Shown here in pieces: positions 51,606 through 59,893 of a DNA stretch of 59,893 nucleotides. The notes under the pieces were generated by a model. The model saw only the letters and a list, made by a program, of their open reading frames with translations, was not told where the DNA came from and did no database searches. The position numbers and the translations under genes are program-made. The stretch lies in assembly GCA_964469935.1 (NCBI GenBank), contig CAYXZQ010000004.1:1-59893 (forward strand). The letters are read 5' to 3'. Positions within the stretch are counted from its first letter, which is position 1. Each line of letters begins with the position of its first letter. This DNA comes from CAYXZQ01 sp964469935. Its GTDB lineage: Archaea; Nanobdellota; Nanobdellia; Woesearchaeales; DSVV01.

Positions 51606-51968
51606 TCAATACTGGCCCCTTTCGTATCTTTCATTGCCTTCGCTCAGCATCTCAAGGGCCTTGACCTTCTCGGCAAGCTTTATGAAATCACTCAGGCTCA
51701 TCCTTTTCTGGATAGGTATATTGAGGCTTATGCCCTCTCCAAGATCCAAAATAATCCCTTCTTCTAAATCTTCTCTCATAGTAGGCCTACCTCCGGCATG
51801 ATTGATAGGAACGTCAAACGCTGGTCTCTGCGGGACCCTGTCTTCGACAGCAGTGGGCTGGGGTCTCCTCGGCGACGGCGGCGGTGTCGGAGGAGCGGCG
51901 TTCTGGGTCGGCTTTTCCTTATCGCCCTCGTCTGTGTGAAGCTTCCCGAGCAGATTCTTTACCTCCAT
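51606..51968 (-). CDS. Unknown protein at the end of the coiled-coil operon
   Basis: A 120-aa soluble protein. An acidic and Pro-rich linker (about 15-60, TPPPSPRRPQPTAVED) separates a short N-terminus from a C-terminal domain (EEGIILDLGEGISLNIPI, then LSDFIKLAEKVKALEML). It follows the three large coiled-coil genes in the same direction, with about 75 bp between. No motif is recognised. Confidence 0.7.
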   Translation of the reverse strand: MEVKNLLGKLHTDEGDKEKPTQNAAPPTPPPSPRRPQPTAVEDRVPQRPAFDVPINHAGGRPTMREDLEEGIILDLGEGISLNIPIQKRMSLSDFIKLAEKVKALEMLSEGNERYERGQY

Positions 51969-52043
51969 GCATTATCCCCACTATTGCTATGCCTTAATTC
52001 ATATCCCATTAATATAAATAATTTGTTAATCATTTTGCAATGG

Positions 52044-53072
52044 CTACATGCTGAGGGTCTCGTCGATGTGCTTCTTCATCCTCACGATCTTCTCATAAAA
52101 CTCCTTCTTCTTCGGGTCGTCATTCGGAAGGATGCTGTAGTAATATTTCACCTTTGACATCGCGTCCCTTGCATCCTTGTAATTTTTTCCGTGGACATAC
52201 GAAGTCACCAGGCTCATGAGCTCATCCAACCTTATGTATATGTGGGAGTTCCTCTTCGAGAGCATCTTCTTCTCCATCTCATGCTGCTGCTCCCGCTTTT
52301 CAAACATCTCCTTCTTCTGCCTGGCTATGTCCTCCTTCTCCTTCCGTATCTGCGAGTCCTGCTCCTCTATCTGCCTCTTCTCGTCCATGAGCTGCTGCCT
52401 GAGCCTGTCTCCCTCTGTCTGCAGGGAATCGAACCTCACCTTGAGCTCCCTCTCCTGGCTCTCGAGGTCCCTGTACTTCTTCGCCAGCTCCTCGTCCTGC
52501 ATCCGGTTCTTCATCTCCCATTCCTCAAGCTCCTTCTGTTTCCTGTCGATCCATTCCTTCTTCTTCCCGAGCTCCTCCTCAAGCTTCTTGTTCTGGCTGG
52601 ACAGCTTCTTCACCACAGCCCGAAAGAAGCTTACCTCGTCCTTAGGCTGCTCTTCCAGCTTCAGGATGCTGTCTGCATGCTCCTCGAGCACCCTTCTTGA
52701 GCCCCTCCTGGTGCCTGCTGCCTTGAGCTTCGCTGCAAGGTCATGGTCATGGTAGATGTGATTGACCCATTCAGCGAAATCATTCCTGTCAGGCCTCACG
52801 TGATGATTGAATGTCTCGTCGCTCATGGTCTCAAGGGCCTTGTAGAGCTCTTTTAGGCCAGATACCGACGAGCCTGTTATGAGCCAGAACCTGTGCTCTT
52901 TGGGAAGGTCGGCGAAAAGGAGCCCGATCTTCTCCTCGTATCTTTTGAATTTCGCATAATGGTCCTCGTCCGAGACCTCTGCTATCTTCTCGGCAGCCTT
53001 CTTCTTGTGGATGTCCATGAAGAGATGATTAGGCTGAAGAGGATGAGGTTTGAGGTGGAATTCTGATCTCAT
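52044..53072 (-). CDS. Coiled-coil protein with DUF5752-like domain, member 3
   Basis: A 342-aa protein. Residues 30-120 hold a folded domain with ADLPKEHRFWLITGSSV, KALETMSDETFNHHV and RNDFAEWVNHI, resembling DUF5752. Residues 140-275 are a charged coiled coil (KKLEEELGKKKEWIDRKQ), and a C-terminal helical hairpin (about 285-342, SYVHGKNYKDARDAMSKV) ends the protein. It overlaps the upstream paralogue by four bases. The first domain matches the next gene closely. Confidence 0.82.
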   Translation of the reverse strand: MRSEFHLKPHPLQPNHLFMDIHKKKAAEKIAEVSDEDHYAKFKRYEEKIGLLFADLPKEHRFWLITGSSVSGLKELYKALETMSDETFNHHVRPDRNDFAEWVNHIYHDHDLAAKLKAAGTRRGSRRVLEEHADSILKLEEQPKDEVSFFRAVVKKLSSQNKKLEEELGKKKEWIDRKQKELEEWEMKNRMQDEELAKKYRDLESQERELKVRFDSLQTEGDRLRQQLMDEKRQIEEQDSQIRKEKEDIARQKKEMFEKREQQHEMEKKMLSKRNSHIYIRLDELMSLVTSYVHGKNYKDARDAMSKVKYYYSILPNDDPKKKEFYEKIVRMKKHIDETLSM

Positions 53073-54625
53073 TTTGCATTAAGATCGATCTCTGTCTCGA
53101 GCTCGAACAACCTGTAGAGAAGGCCCTTCTTCTTCTCGGGATCCATGCCTGAATCCGATACGATGACCTTGGCCTCATCGAGATCCTTTCTTGCGCTCTC
53201 GAACCTGCTCTTCGCAAGCTCATGCCTGGCGCTTCCCAATAGGCCCTCGACGACCACGCTGTCGTGGGAATCATCCTTGCCGACGACAGTGCTCTCGAGC
53301 ATGTCTGTGACGGTCACCTGCTCCTTCTTCGGCTCAAGCACCTTCAGCCTGAGCCTCTCCCTGATGCCGGGCTTCTTCGGATGCGGCTTTCCCTCATGTT
53401 TAGCGACTGCCGGAGCTTTGTGCCTCTCCGCATGTATATGGACCGCAGGGACATGGGGCTTCTTTTTGGGGATTCCATGATGCCTTTCATCCTTCCTGGC
53501 GGGCCTAGGCGGGGAGTGCTTTTCATGCCTGGCCTGGCTCTCGTGCTTGGTATGCCCATGGGACATCTTTTTGAGCTTCTCGTCATACTGGGAGCGAAGG
53601 CTGTTGAACTGCCCCTGCTTCCTGAGTAGCAGGCCCTCTTTTTTCGCTATCTCCTTCTCTTTCTCCATTAGCTCGCTTGTCTTTGCATTTATCTTATCCT
53701 CTGTCTTCGAGACCTGCTTGATCTCTGAAAGCATCTCCCTCTCCTTGCCCCTGAGCCTCTGGATGAGGTCCCTCAGGCGTTCAAGTTCCTTCTTCTGGTG
53801 CTCGTCATCCCTGCCTCCCTGCTCTGCCTCCCTGCCAAGCTCCCTCAGCTGGTTCTGGATGTCCGCCACCTGCTGGTACACTGTCTTGTAATTGCCAATC
53901 AGCTCCTGGAGGTCCTCTTCGCTGAACCTCCTCTCCTTCACCTCGTTCTCCAGCGCCCTGATGGTCGCCCTCTGGGAATCGATTATGTCCTCATATTTTG
54001 ATGTCACATCACCATGAGGGTCATGATGGGTGCCTGTTATGAACGAGGCGTCTGGGTCAAGCGACTTGCCCCTGATCTTGAACTTGTGCTCAAGTCCCAT
54101 CGTGGGTTTAGGAACAGCCTTCCGGGCCTTCTCGACCCTTATGAACGTATAGTCCGGGTTGAGATTCGAGTAGGGGCGGGGAATCCTTCTCCCCTGGCTC
54201 CTTATCCTCTCTATCCTCTCCTTAACCGCATCCACCTGGTCAATCCTGGCATTCGATGCCCTGAGCTTTCTCGCAAGCACCGTGTCGCCCAATATCTCCT
54301 CGACCCATTTGGCAAAATCGTTCTTGTGCCCCCGTACGTGATGCTTGAAGACGTCGTCGGGCATCTCGACGAGAGACTTGTATAGCTCTGTGAGGTTGTT
54401 TATCTCCTTTCCGTCCACAAGCCAGAACTTGTGCTCTTTTGGAAGGTCGAAGAAAAGGGCCTTTGCATCTTTTGCCTCGAGGACTGTGTGCTTCACATGG
54501 GCATGGCCTGCCGGTTCGACTGATTTTTTCTTCTCTTCGGGCTTTTTCGAATCATGGCTTTTCGGCCTGTGCCTCTTCAGGACTTCATGCAAACTCGGTT
54601 TTGACATTTTTATCCTTTCAGGCAA
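53069..54625 (-). CDS. Coiled-coil protein with DUF5752-like domain, member 2
   Basis: A 518-aa protein. Residues 45-130 contain the same folded domain (FFDLPKEHKFWLVDGKEI, KSLVEMPDDVFKHHV, KNDFAKWVEEIL), followed by a Tyr/Arg linker, a long coiled coil (about 215-365), a His/Lys/Pro-rich unstructured region (about 375-430, HAERHKAPAVAKHEGK), and a C-terminal helical hairpin (about 445-518). No signal peptide or membrane helix. The His/Lys region could bind nucleic acid or metal. Cotranscribed with its neighbours. Confidence 0.83.
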   Translation of the reverse strand: MPERIKMSKPSLHEVLKRHRPKSHDSKKPEEKKKSVEPAGHAHVKHTVLEAKDAKALFFDLPKEHKFWLVDGKEINNLTELYKSLVEMPDDVFKHHVRGHKNDFAKWVEEILGDTVLARKLRASNARIDQVDAVKERIERIRSQGRRIPRPYSNLNPDYTFIRVEKARKAVPKPTMGLEHKFKIRGKSLDPDASFITGTHHDPHGDVTSKYEDIIDSQRATIRALENEVKERRFSEEDLQELIGNYKTVYQQVADIQNQLRELGREAEQGGRDDEHQKKELERLRDLIQRLRGKEREMLSEIKQVSKTEDKINAKTSELMEKEKEIAKKEGLLLRKQGQFNSLRSQYDEKLKKMSHGHTKHESQARHEKHSPPRPARKDERHHGIPKKKPHVPAVHIHAERHKAPAVAKHEGKPHPKKPGIRERLRLKVLEPKKEQVTVTDMLESTVVGKDDSHDSVVVEGLLGSARHELAKSRFESARKDLDEAKVIVSDSGMDPEKKKGLLYRLFELETEIDLNAK

Positions 54626-54645
54626 TCCCCCTTCCTGCTCCCCAG

Positions 54646-56625
54646 CTACTTGAGCAGGGCAAGCTTGAGCTCGTGCTTAAGCCTGAGAATATCATAATAT
54701 ATCTCCTTCTTGTACGGGCTGCTGTCGTCCAGGTGGTGATGCCTTGATATGAGGACTGCGATGTTCTTGTTCGCATCAGCATACTGGCCATCATGGATCA
54801 TCTCGCTCGTAGTGTCTATGTATTTTTGGAAATCCCCGCTGTCCAAAGAAGATGTGTCCCCGCCGGACTGGGTGGCCTTTGTCCCTTTCAGATTCTCGAA
54901 CTCGGATATCTCTTCCTCTGAAAGGCTTCCTCCCTGCTCAAGCACCATCCTCCTGTTGTAGGCATGCTCAAGCTTGTGATACTCCTCCTTGAGCTTGGTC
55001 CTGAGCCTCTTGTAGGTCTTTTCCATCTTTGTGACAGCCTCTTTTCTCATCTGCTGGTTGCGAACCTGCTTCTGGGATTCCTTCAGCTTCTTCTGGCCTT
55101 CCTCTAGGTTTTTCTCGCGTTCTCCCAGCCTCTTCTCCCTCTTCCTGATCTCATCTATCATGGCAGCGCTTGCCTTGTTCTGCTTTTCAATCTTTGCCGA
55201 CAGCACGGAAGCCTCCTTCTCCTTCTTGTTGAGGGAATCCTTCTCATCCTCGATGGTTTTTGCGAAATCCTTCTTCTCTTTCTCTATCTTTTCGTAAATC
55301 TTCTTTATCTCATCGTCCTTGTCCTGGATGATCTTCCTGTCCTTCTCAAGCTTCGCGACCTGGGAGAGCAGTTCATTCTCTTTCTGGTCGAGGAGAGAGC
55401 TGTTCTTCTGGAGTTCGGCCTCCTTCATTATGATGAGCTTCTCCCTCTTATCGAGGTCAGCTGCCCTGTCCTTAATCGACCTCTCGTCCTTCTCGATATC
55501 CCTGAGCTTCGGGCTTATGGTCTTCTCCTTTTTTGCGATGTGCCTCTGGTCTTTCTCGAGCTTCCTGATCTTCGCTGTTATCGCATTCTCCTCCCTGTCC
55601 AGGAGCCTCTTGTTCGAGAGCGTCTTTCTCTCGAGCGCCATGACATCCTTTTCCTTCTGCCGAAGCTTCTTCTCAAGCAGAGATAGATGCTTCTTCTTCT
55701 TTTCAAAATCCCTCTTCGCCTTCTCAAGCTTCTTCTTCTGCTCAAGAATGATTCTGCCTTGCCTGTCTTTTGAAAGGACCATCTTTATCCTCCTGCTCCT
55801 GGCTGATGCCGGTCTCTTGGGCGCAGCCTTGGATTTTTTGGGTGCTGGCCTGCTGATCTTGCGGGCCTTCCCGGCTGTCCTGCCGGCCGGCTTTTTTGCG
55901 GTCTTTTTTTTGGCTGTACGAGGCGCTGAATTCTTTTTGACGGATTTCGCCGCCTTGCTGACCTGCTTCTTCGCCGGCCCGCCGGTCCCTGGTTTGATTG
56001 TTCTCTTGATTGTTCTCTTAGCTGTCTTTTTCGCAGCAGCCTTCTTTTTGGCAACCGGCGTCTTTTTCGGAACCGCCGCCTTTTTTATGGCCGGTGCTTT
56101 TTTTTCAGCTGCATTCTTTGCCGAAGCTTTTGTCTTGGCTGGGCTGTCAGCTGACATCATCTTCTCAAGCTCGATGCCTGCCAGGTCCTGCATGTTCTTC
56201 TCGCCCCTGTCCATGGACGAGTCAAGGCGCTCAAAACCACCGGTTCTAGCCGCCTTCTTCACTGCGGCCTGCTCACTCTTCTTCTCCTCGACCTTCCTGT
56301 CAAGCGATGGCAGCTCGAATCCCAGATCATCGAAATCTCTCTGGCTCGGCCCCTCTTCAGGAGCATTGTCATCCTCTGCAGGCATTGCCTTCTTGTCCAG
56401 AAGCTTCTGTATATGGTCTATCTCAGGGTCGATCTCAAAGCCGTACGAGCCTTCCTGCCTTCCCGGTTCATTGAGCATGTCCCGAGCGCCTTTGTCCGGA
56501 GAGGCAGGCAATGGAGGCTCAGGCATCCCTGAAAGCTCCGGTCCTGAAGGAGAATCTCCCATCTTTGTCTTTTTTGAGAAAATCTTTTTAAACAGCCCTT
56601 TTTTCTTTTCCTCTTGTCCTATCAT
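54646..56625 (-). CDS. Coiled-coil protein with histone-like Lys/Ala region, member 1
   Basis: A 659-aa protein. An acidic N-terminus (1-150) is followed by a Lys/Ala/Pro-rich low-complexity region (about 165-280, with AKKTAKRTIKRTIKPG repeats) like histone H1 or bacterial H1-like proteins, then about 300 residues of uninterrupted coiled coil (about 290-565), and a C-terminal helical hairpin (about 590-659, MIHDGQYADANKNIAVL) as in the other two members. It is the first gene of the operon. The promoter (AAAAATATATAAAT, 56671-56684) lies upstream. A structural role, perhaps on DNA or at the envelope, is inference. Confidence 0.82.
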   Translation of the reverse strand: MIGQEEKKKGLFKKIFSKKTKMGDSPSGPELSGMPEPPLPASPDKGARDMLNEPGRQEGSYGFEIDPEIDHIQKLLDKKAMPAEDDNAPEEGPSQRDFDDLGFELPSLDRKVEEKKSEQAAVKKAARTGGFERLDSSMDRGEKNMQDLAGIELEKMMSADSPAKTKASAKNAAEKKAPAIKKAAVPKKTPVAKKKAAAKKTAKRTIKRTIKPGTGGPAKKQVSKAAKSVKKNSAPRTAKKKTAKKPAGRTAGKARKISRPAPKKSKAAPKRPASARSRRIKMVLSKDRQGRIILEQKKKLEKAKRDFEKKKKHLSLLEKKLRQKEKDVMALERKTLSNKRLLDREENAITAKIRKLEKDQRHIAKKEKTISPKLRDIEKDERSIKDRAADLDKREKLIIMKEAELQKNSSLLDQKENELLSQVAKLEKDRKIIQDKDDEIKKIYEKIEKEKKDFAKTIEDEKDSLNKKEKEASVLSAKIEKQNKASAAMIDEIRKREKRLGEREKNLEEGQKKLKESQKQVRNQQMRKEAVTKMEKTYKRLRTKLKEEYHKLEHAYNRRMVLEQGGSLSEEEISEFENLKGTKATQSGGDTSSLDSGDFQKYIDTTSEMIHDGQYADANKNIAVLISRHHHLDDSSPYKKEIYYDILRLKHELKLALLK

Positions 56626-56770
56626 TCACTCACCACACAAACTATCCAGAATCTTCTTGTTGAGGTTTCCATTTATATATTTTTGTTGTATCTCTGAAAT
56701 GGATAACGAGTGTTACTTTCACGAAGAAAACACAAGATTTTTAAACTAAGGCAAAAATCCAATCCTGAAA

Positions 56771-56947
56771 ATGGCAGGCGAAGAGATTTATTGTTCATCA
56801 TGCAAAAAGAAGGTCACGAACATAAAGGGGACCACGGTATTCCAATGCCCGAACTGCACAAAGACTGAGATAGTAAGGTGCAGGGACTGCAGGAAGATTG
56901 CAGCCAGGTACACTTGTTCTGAATGCGGGTTCTCCGGGCCAAACTAG
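56771..56947 (+). CDS. Small zinc-ribbon RNA-binding-like protein (HVO_2753-like)
   Basis: A 58-aa protein with eight Cys in four CxxC pairs (CSSC, CPNC, CRDC, CSEC), giving two zinc sites, as in the small archaeal zinc-ribbon proteins with a function in translation. It ends GFSGPN, as these proteins do. A TTTTTAAAC box (56738-56746) lies 25 nt before the ATG. It precedes aEF1-beta by eight bases and is cotranscribed with it, which supports a role in translation. Confidence 0.88.
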   Translation: MAGEEIYCSSCKKKVTNIKGTTVFQCPNCTKTEIVRCRDCRKIAARYTCSECGFSGPN

Positions 56948-56955
56948 GTGTCCTG

Positions 56956-57234
56956 ATGGCAAAAGTGATTGTTACATTGAAGGTCATGCCGGTGTCGCCC
57001 GAAGTGGATCTGGAAGAGATAGGGTCCAGAAGCAGGGACTTGATAAACTCGTTTGCAGGCGAGGGCGAGATGAAGTCAGAGATGCAGCCCATAGCATTCG
57101 GCCTTAAGGCACTCGTAATCATGTTCGTCATGGACGAAGCAAAGGGCTCTACAGAATTTCTTGAGACCCAGATAGGCGGCATCGACGGTGTCAACTCGGT
57201 TGAAGTGACCGACGTCAGGCGCGCCATCGGCTAG
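56956..57234 (+). CDS. ef1b: Elongation factor 1-beta (aEF1B)
   Basis: A 92-aa nucleotide exchange factor for elongation factor 1-alpha. MAKVIVTLKVMPVSPEVDLE is the family start. A GLKALVIMFVMDE strand and GGIDGVNSVEVTDVRR at the end match the alpha-beta plait. The start at 56956 is preferred; an in-frame ATG at 56923 lies inside the zinc-ribbon gene. Length is normal for archaea. Confidence 0.95.
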   Translation: MAKVIVTLKVMPVSPEVDLEEIGSRSRDLINSFAGEGEMKSEMQPIAFGLKALVIMFVMDEAKGSTEFLETQIGGIDGVNSVEVTDVRRAIG

Positions 57235-57264
57235 TCCACTCAAAGTTCATTTCCATAATTATTT

Positions 57265-58302
57265 CTATATCAGCTTCATGAAAGTTTTCCTGTCCATGTC
57301 AGTCCTTATGCCTGTCCCGAGAAAATGTGTCCTTTGCGCAAGGAAGCCCTGTGACCTCATCTCTTCGAGCAGGCTTTCCATCCTGGGCAGGCCTCCGGCC
57401 TTCTTCTCCTTTGCTGCCGCATGGACATCGAAGAATCCTGCCACAGGCACGCGCGCCTCGTCACTGACAATGCGCAGAAAGACCCTGCAGCCATGAGGTG
57501 AGTTCTCATGCATGGCGTCCGCGAGCCTCTCGTCCCAGAGCCTGCCGAGCCACATGGGTCCGGCGCCCTCATGCATCCCATGCCCGGCAAGGACCCTGTC
57601 TGCATGGGCCTTGCCTTTGCTGCATCTGAAGAACACGCGGAAGTAATGGTCCTTGGAATATGAAAAAACAGGCAGAAGGGCCTTGTCATACTGAGCCCCT
57701 ACCAGCTGCACCTTCCTTATCAGAATCCTGAGCCCTGTCTCGTGCATCTGCTCATCCCTTCTCGGCACTGCCCAGTACTTCCTAAGGCAGGCCCGAGGGT
57801 AGGTACCGCAGAGAGCTGCCGTGTCCGTCGCGGTCACAGCGAGGATGCCTCTTCTTGACAACCTCCTCACGGCGGAGTCAAGAAAAGGGTTTGGAGAGCC
57901 GAAAGGATCCACGTCGATGTAGTCGAAGCCGGGCGACTTCATTAGGAACATGTTCCCATCGACGGACGACACCCTGACGTCTGAATCCGGGCTGAAACCC
58001 ATTCTGTTTTTCCTGATGTTCTTGCGGATGAGGCCTGCAGCAGACGGGTTCTGGTCGTTCATGCGGACGCTGCCCAATATCCCCTCACCGAGCTCCAGCA
58101 TGAACCTGATGCCCCTGATGCCCGTGCCTGCAAGGGGAAGCCCTATCCGCATATCCCTCATTCCGAGCGAATTCAGCAGAAGCACGGACACGTCCCTGTT
58201 AAATGCCATCAAAGGGTTGTAGAATACCGGCATCGCCCTGGTGACCTTTTTCTCTGAAGGCGCAAGGATTCTTGCCTTTCCCTCGCTGATGCTTTCGTAC
58301 AT
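57265..58302 (-). CDS. trm1: tRNA (guanine-26-N2)-dimethyltransferase Trm1
   Basis: A 345-aa SAM enzyme that methylates G26 of tRNAs. It shows YESISEGKARILAP at the start, VFYNPLMAFNRDVSV, a SAM loop (PLAGTGIRGIRF), the catalytic DVDPFGSPNPFLDSA and CGTYPRACLRKYW, all typical of Trm1. The C-terminus is shorter than in eukaryotic enzymes but normal for archaea. It is followed closely by a secreted protein gene on the same strand. Confidence 0.96.
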   Translation of the reverse strand: MYESISEGKARILAPSEKKVTRAMPVFYNPLMAFNRDVSVLLLNSLGMRDMRIGLPLAGTGIRGIRFMLELGEGILGSVRMNDQNPSAAGLIRKNIRKNRMGFSPDSDVRVSSVDGNMFLMKSPGFDYIDVDPFGSPNPFLDSAVRRLSRRGILAVTATDTAALCGTYPRACLRKYWAVPRRDEQMHETGLRILIRKVQLVGAQYDKALLPVFSYSKDHYFRVFFRCSKGKAHADRVLAGHGMHEGAGPMWLGRLWDERLADAMHENSPHGCRVFLRIVSDEARVPVAGFFDVHAAAKEKKAGGLPRMESLLEEMRSQGFLAQRTHFLGTGIRTDMDRKTFMKLI

Positions 58303-58334
58303 GATGCAATAGAAAATCCATGGGATATTAAAAT

Positions 58335-58712
58335 CTAACGTATCAGAAGCTCCCTGTAATACGACCTTTGCTCATCGTCGCCATAACGGATTGTGAACCG
58401 TATCATGTAGTCACCCGCAGGTATGTACCAGGGGATGTCGACAGGGATTATGAATGAGCCCGCTCTCCCGGCCCTGATGTCGATAGCCTGGGAATCCATG
58501 TAGATATCGATGTCAGGGGAATCGATTGTCACGTGGACATCATCCAGATTCCTGTGATAGATGTCAGCCACGCTGACAAAGAAAGGCAACTCTGTGCCCG
58601 CCCGGGCGACCTCGTCGAACCTGATGCTTCTTATGCCGACCTTCTCCTCTGCCATCACAGTGGATGCCATGACAAGAAGGACCAACATCATGATTATGCT
58701 CTTTTTTGACAT
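58335..58712 (-). CDS. Exported beta-sandwich protein
   Basis: About 125 aa. I take the start at 58712 (MSKKSIIMMLVLLVMASTVMA, a signal peptide) since GGGGT precedes it; the open frame runs further up to 58811. The mature part (about 22-125) is a single beta-sandwich domain (VTIDSPDIDIYMDSQ, then PAGDYMIRFTIRYG) like archaeal surface-layer or CARDB-type domains. It has no membrane anchor at the C-terminus, so it is secreted or bound to another surface protein. Confidence 0.8.
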   Translation of the reverse strand: MSKKSIIMMLVLLVMASTVMAEEKVGIRSIRFDEVARAGTELPFFVSVADIYHRNLDDVHVTIDSPDIDIYMDSQAIDIRAGRAGSFIIPVDIPWYIPAGDYMIRFTIRYGDDEQRSYYRELLIR

Positions 58713-58822
58713 GCAATACCCCTTTTGACCCAATACCATTCTGCAATGGTAATCTACTATATAAAAGTTTTGCTTGAGCAACAACACAATCCAAAAGGAA
58801 AGCTTCAACAAAAAACTTTAAT

Positions 58823-59893
58823 ATGAACAGAAATTCCAAGCAGGTCATGAACGAAATCAGAAAGCCCATCGTGACTATCATGGGGCACGTGGACCATGGG
58901 AAGACCAAGATACTGGACATAATCAGGAGCACGACTGTCGTCGACAGAGAGGCGGGGGCCATAACGCAGGCGATAGGCGCTTCCATCGTCCCGCTCGAGA
59001 CTATCAACAGGATTTGCGGGCCGCTCCTGAGCCAGGTGAACATGAAGATGTCGCTTCCCGGGCTGCTCTTCATCGACACTCCGGGACACGCAGCCTTCAC
59101 GAACCTTAGGAGGCGCGGGGGCAACCTCGCCGATATCGCAATCCTCGTCGTAGACATAAACGAAGGGTTCAAGCCCCAAACAGAGGAGGCAATAGAGATA
59201 CTGAAGAGGTACAAGACCCCGTTTGTAGTCGCCTTAAACAAGATAGACCTGATATCCGGCTGGCGAAGGCAGGATGACATCTTCGTGAAGAACATAGGCT
59301 TGCAGAGCCAGGTGACCACAAGCCTTTTTGACACGAAGCTTTATGAGACAGTAGGAAAGATTCACGAGTTCGGTTTCCAGTCCGAGCGGTTCGACAGGAT
59401 TGAGGACCATACAAAGCAGATAGCGATAATCCCGACTTCGGCAAAGACTGGCGAGGGGATACCTGAGCTTCTAATGGTGCTCACTGGACTTGCCCAGAGG
59501 TTCCTCGACAAGTGCCTGGTATGCGACGTGAAAGGACCTGCGAAAGGCACGATACTCGAGGTAAAGGAAGAGACCGGCCTCGGGACGACTCTCGACGTCA
59601 TCATCTATGACGGAAGGATAAAGGTGAACGACACGATTGTTCTCGGAAGCATTAAAAGCCCGATAGTGACCAGGGTCAGGGCGCTGCTCGAGCCATCTCC
59701 CCTCTCAGAAATGCGCGACAGGAAAAGCAGGTTCAGGAATGTCAAGGAGGCTGTCGCTGCTACAGGCGTAAAGATTGTCGCAAAGGAGCTTGAGCATGCC
59801 ACAGGAGGCATGCCGCTGATGGTCGCTAACGCCGAGCTGGAAAAGGCTAAGACAGAGATAAAAAGAGAGGTCGACGAGGTCGTGATAGAGACG
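58823..59893 (+). CDS. infB: Translation initiation factor aIF5B (IF2), 3' part beyond window
   Basis: At least 357 residues of a GTPase that joins ribosomal subunits and positions initiator tRNA. G1 GHVDHGKT, G3 DTPGH, G4 NKID and G5 SAK are all present, followed by domain II (KGTILEVKEETGLGTTLDVI). There is no intein at the usual G1 site. The frame is open at the window end. The ATG at 58823 gives a short N-terminal arm; 58847 is an alternative. A TATA-like TATATAAAAG lies near 58757. Confidence 0.95.
   Translation, partial: MNRNSKQVMNEIRKPIVTIMGHVDHGKTKILDIIRSTTVVDREAGAITQAIGASIVPLETINRICGPLLSQVNMKMSLPGLLFIDTPGHAAFTNLRRRGGNLADIAILVVDINEGFKPQTEEAIEILKRYKTPFVVALNKIDLISGWRRQDDIFVKNIGLQSQVTTSLFDTKLYETVGKIHEFGFQSERFDRIEDHTKQIAIIPTSAKTGEGIPELLMVLTGLAQRFLDKCLVCDVKGPAKGTILEVKEETGLGTTLDVIIYDGRIKVNDTIVLGSIKSPIVTRVRALLEPSPLSEMRDRKSRFRNVKEAVAATGVKIVAKELEHATGGMPLMVANAELEKAKTEIKREVDEVVIET

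Noticed and set aside
55319..56749. A 476-codon plus-strand open frame
   Set aside because: It is antisense to the coiled-coil protein at 54646-56625. The Lys/Glu-rich helices leave few stops on the other strand, and the product would be a Ser/Phe repeat without a domain or start signal.

Overview
The window is archaeal. It encodes archaeal or eukaryote-type informational proteins (TFIIB, aIF5B, aEF1-beta, ribosomal protein L35Ae, Trm1, Pth2, DRG GTPase, ATP-dependent DNA ligase, topoisomerase IA). TATA boxes of TTTATATA type lie about 22-30 nt before many start codons, giving leaderless genes, and one tRNA-Ser carries an intron beside the anticodon. FtsZ, a TadA/TadC-type pilus locus, many small wHTH and zinc-ribbon proteins and several large coiled-coil proteins of unknown function suggest a DPANN archaeon, perhaps Woesearchaeota-like. 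That placement is inference. Ten Ns at 38071-38080 show that the contig is a scaffold, probably from a metagenome assembly.

Left part (1-17 kb): a Lys-rich coiled-coil protein cut by the window edge, a P-type Ca2+-like ATPase, a membrane protein/wHTH pair, and a membrane-anchored parvulin fused to a DsbA-like domain. Then follows a tightly packed operon: MoxR ATPase, ABC ATPase, ABC permease, DUF58, VWA (BatA-like) and a BatD-like protein. After it come a low-molecular-weight phosphatase, ftsZ with a motif-rich upstream region, a nitroreductase and a divergent DNA ligase.

Middle (17-32 kb): a wHTH/DUF192 pair, a 699-aa TIM-barrel protein, two unknown proteins and a Kef-type antiporter, all on the minus strand, with a 132-nt inverted-repeat element among them. 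Next are an AT-rich orphan gene, a DUF1858 protein, a NurA-like nuclease, TopA, Pth2, a Cys-rich protein, a DRG GTPase and a DUF1704 metalloprotease.

Pilus region (32-43.7 kb, minus strand): two TadC-like membrane proteins, a TadA/VirB11 ATPase, two small cytoplasmic proteins and at least four pilin-like proteins in one operon. A second block holds three class-III-signal pilins and a large surface protein. The gene for L35Ae lies between the two blocks.

Tandem array (43.7-44.3 kb): two nearly identical 231-bp units, each carrying two copies of the 3' end of tRNA-Ser, stacked head to tail against the intact intron-containing tRNA-Ser(UGA) gene. This is the most unusual structure in the window.

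Right part (44.3-59.9 kb): Trm112-like protein, TFIIB, MGMT domain, an Mtq2-like methyltransferase fused to a kinase domain, a wHTH gene with repeated operator-like palindromes, IleRS, a 48-aa zinc ribbon and an operon of coiled-coil proteins with a shared folded domain. It ends with a zinc-ribbon/aEF1-beta pair, Trm1, a secreted beta-rich protein and the start of aIF5B.
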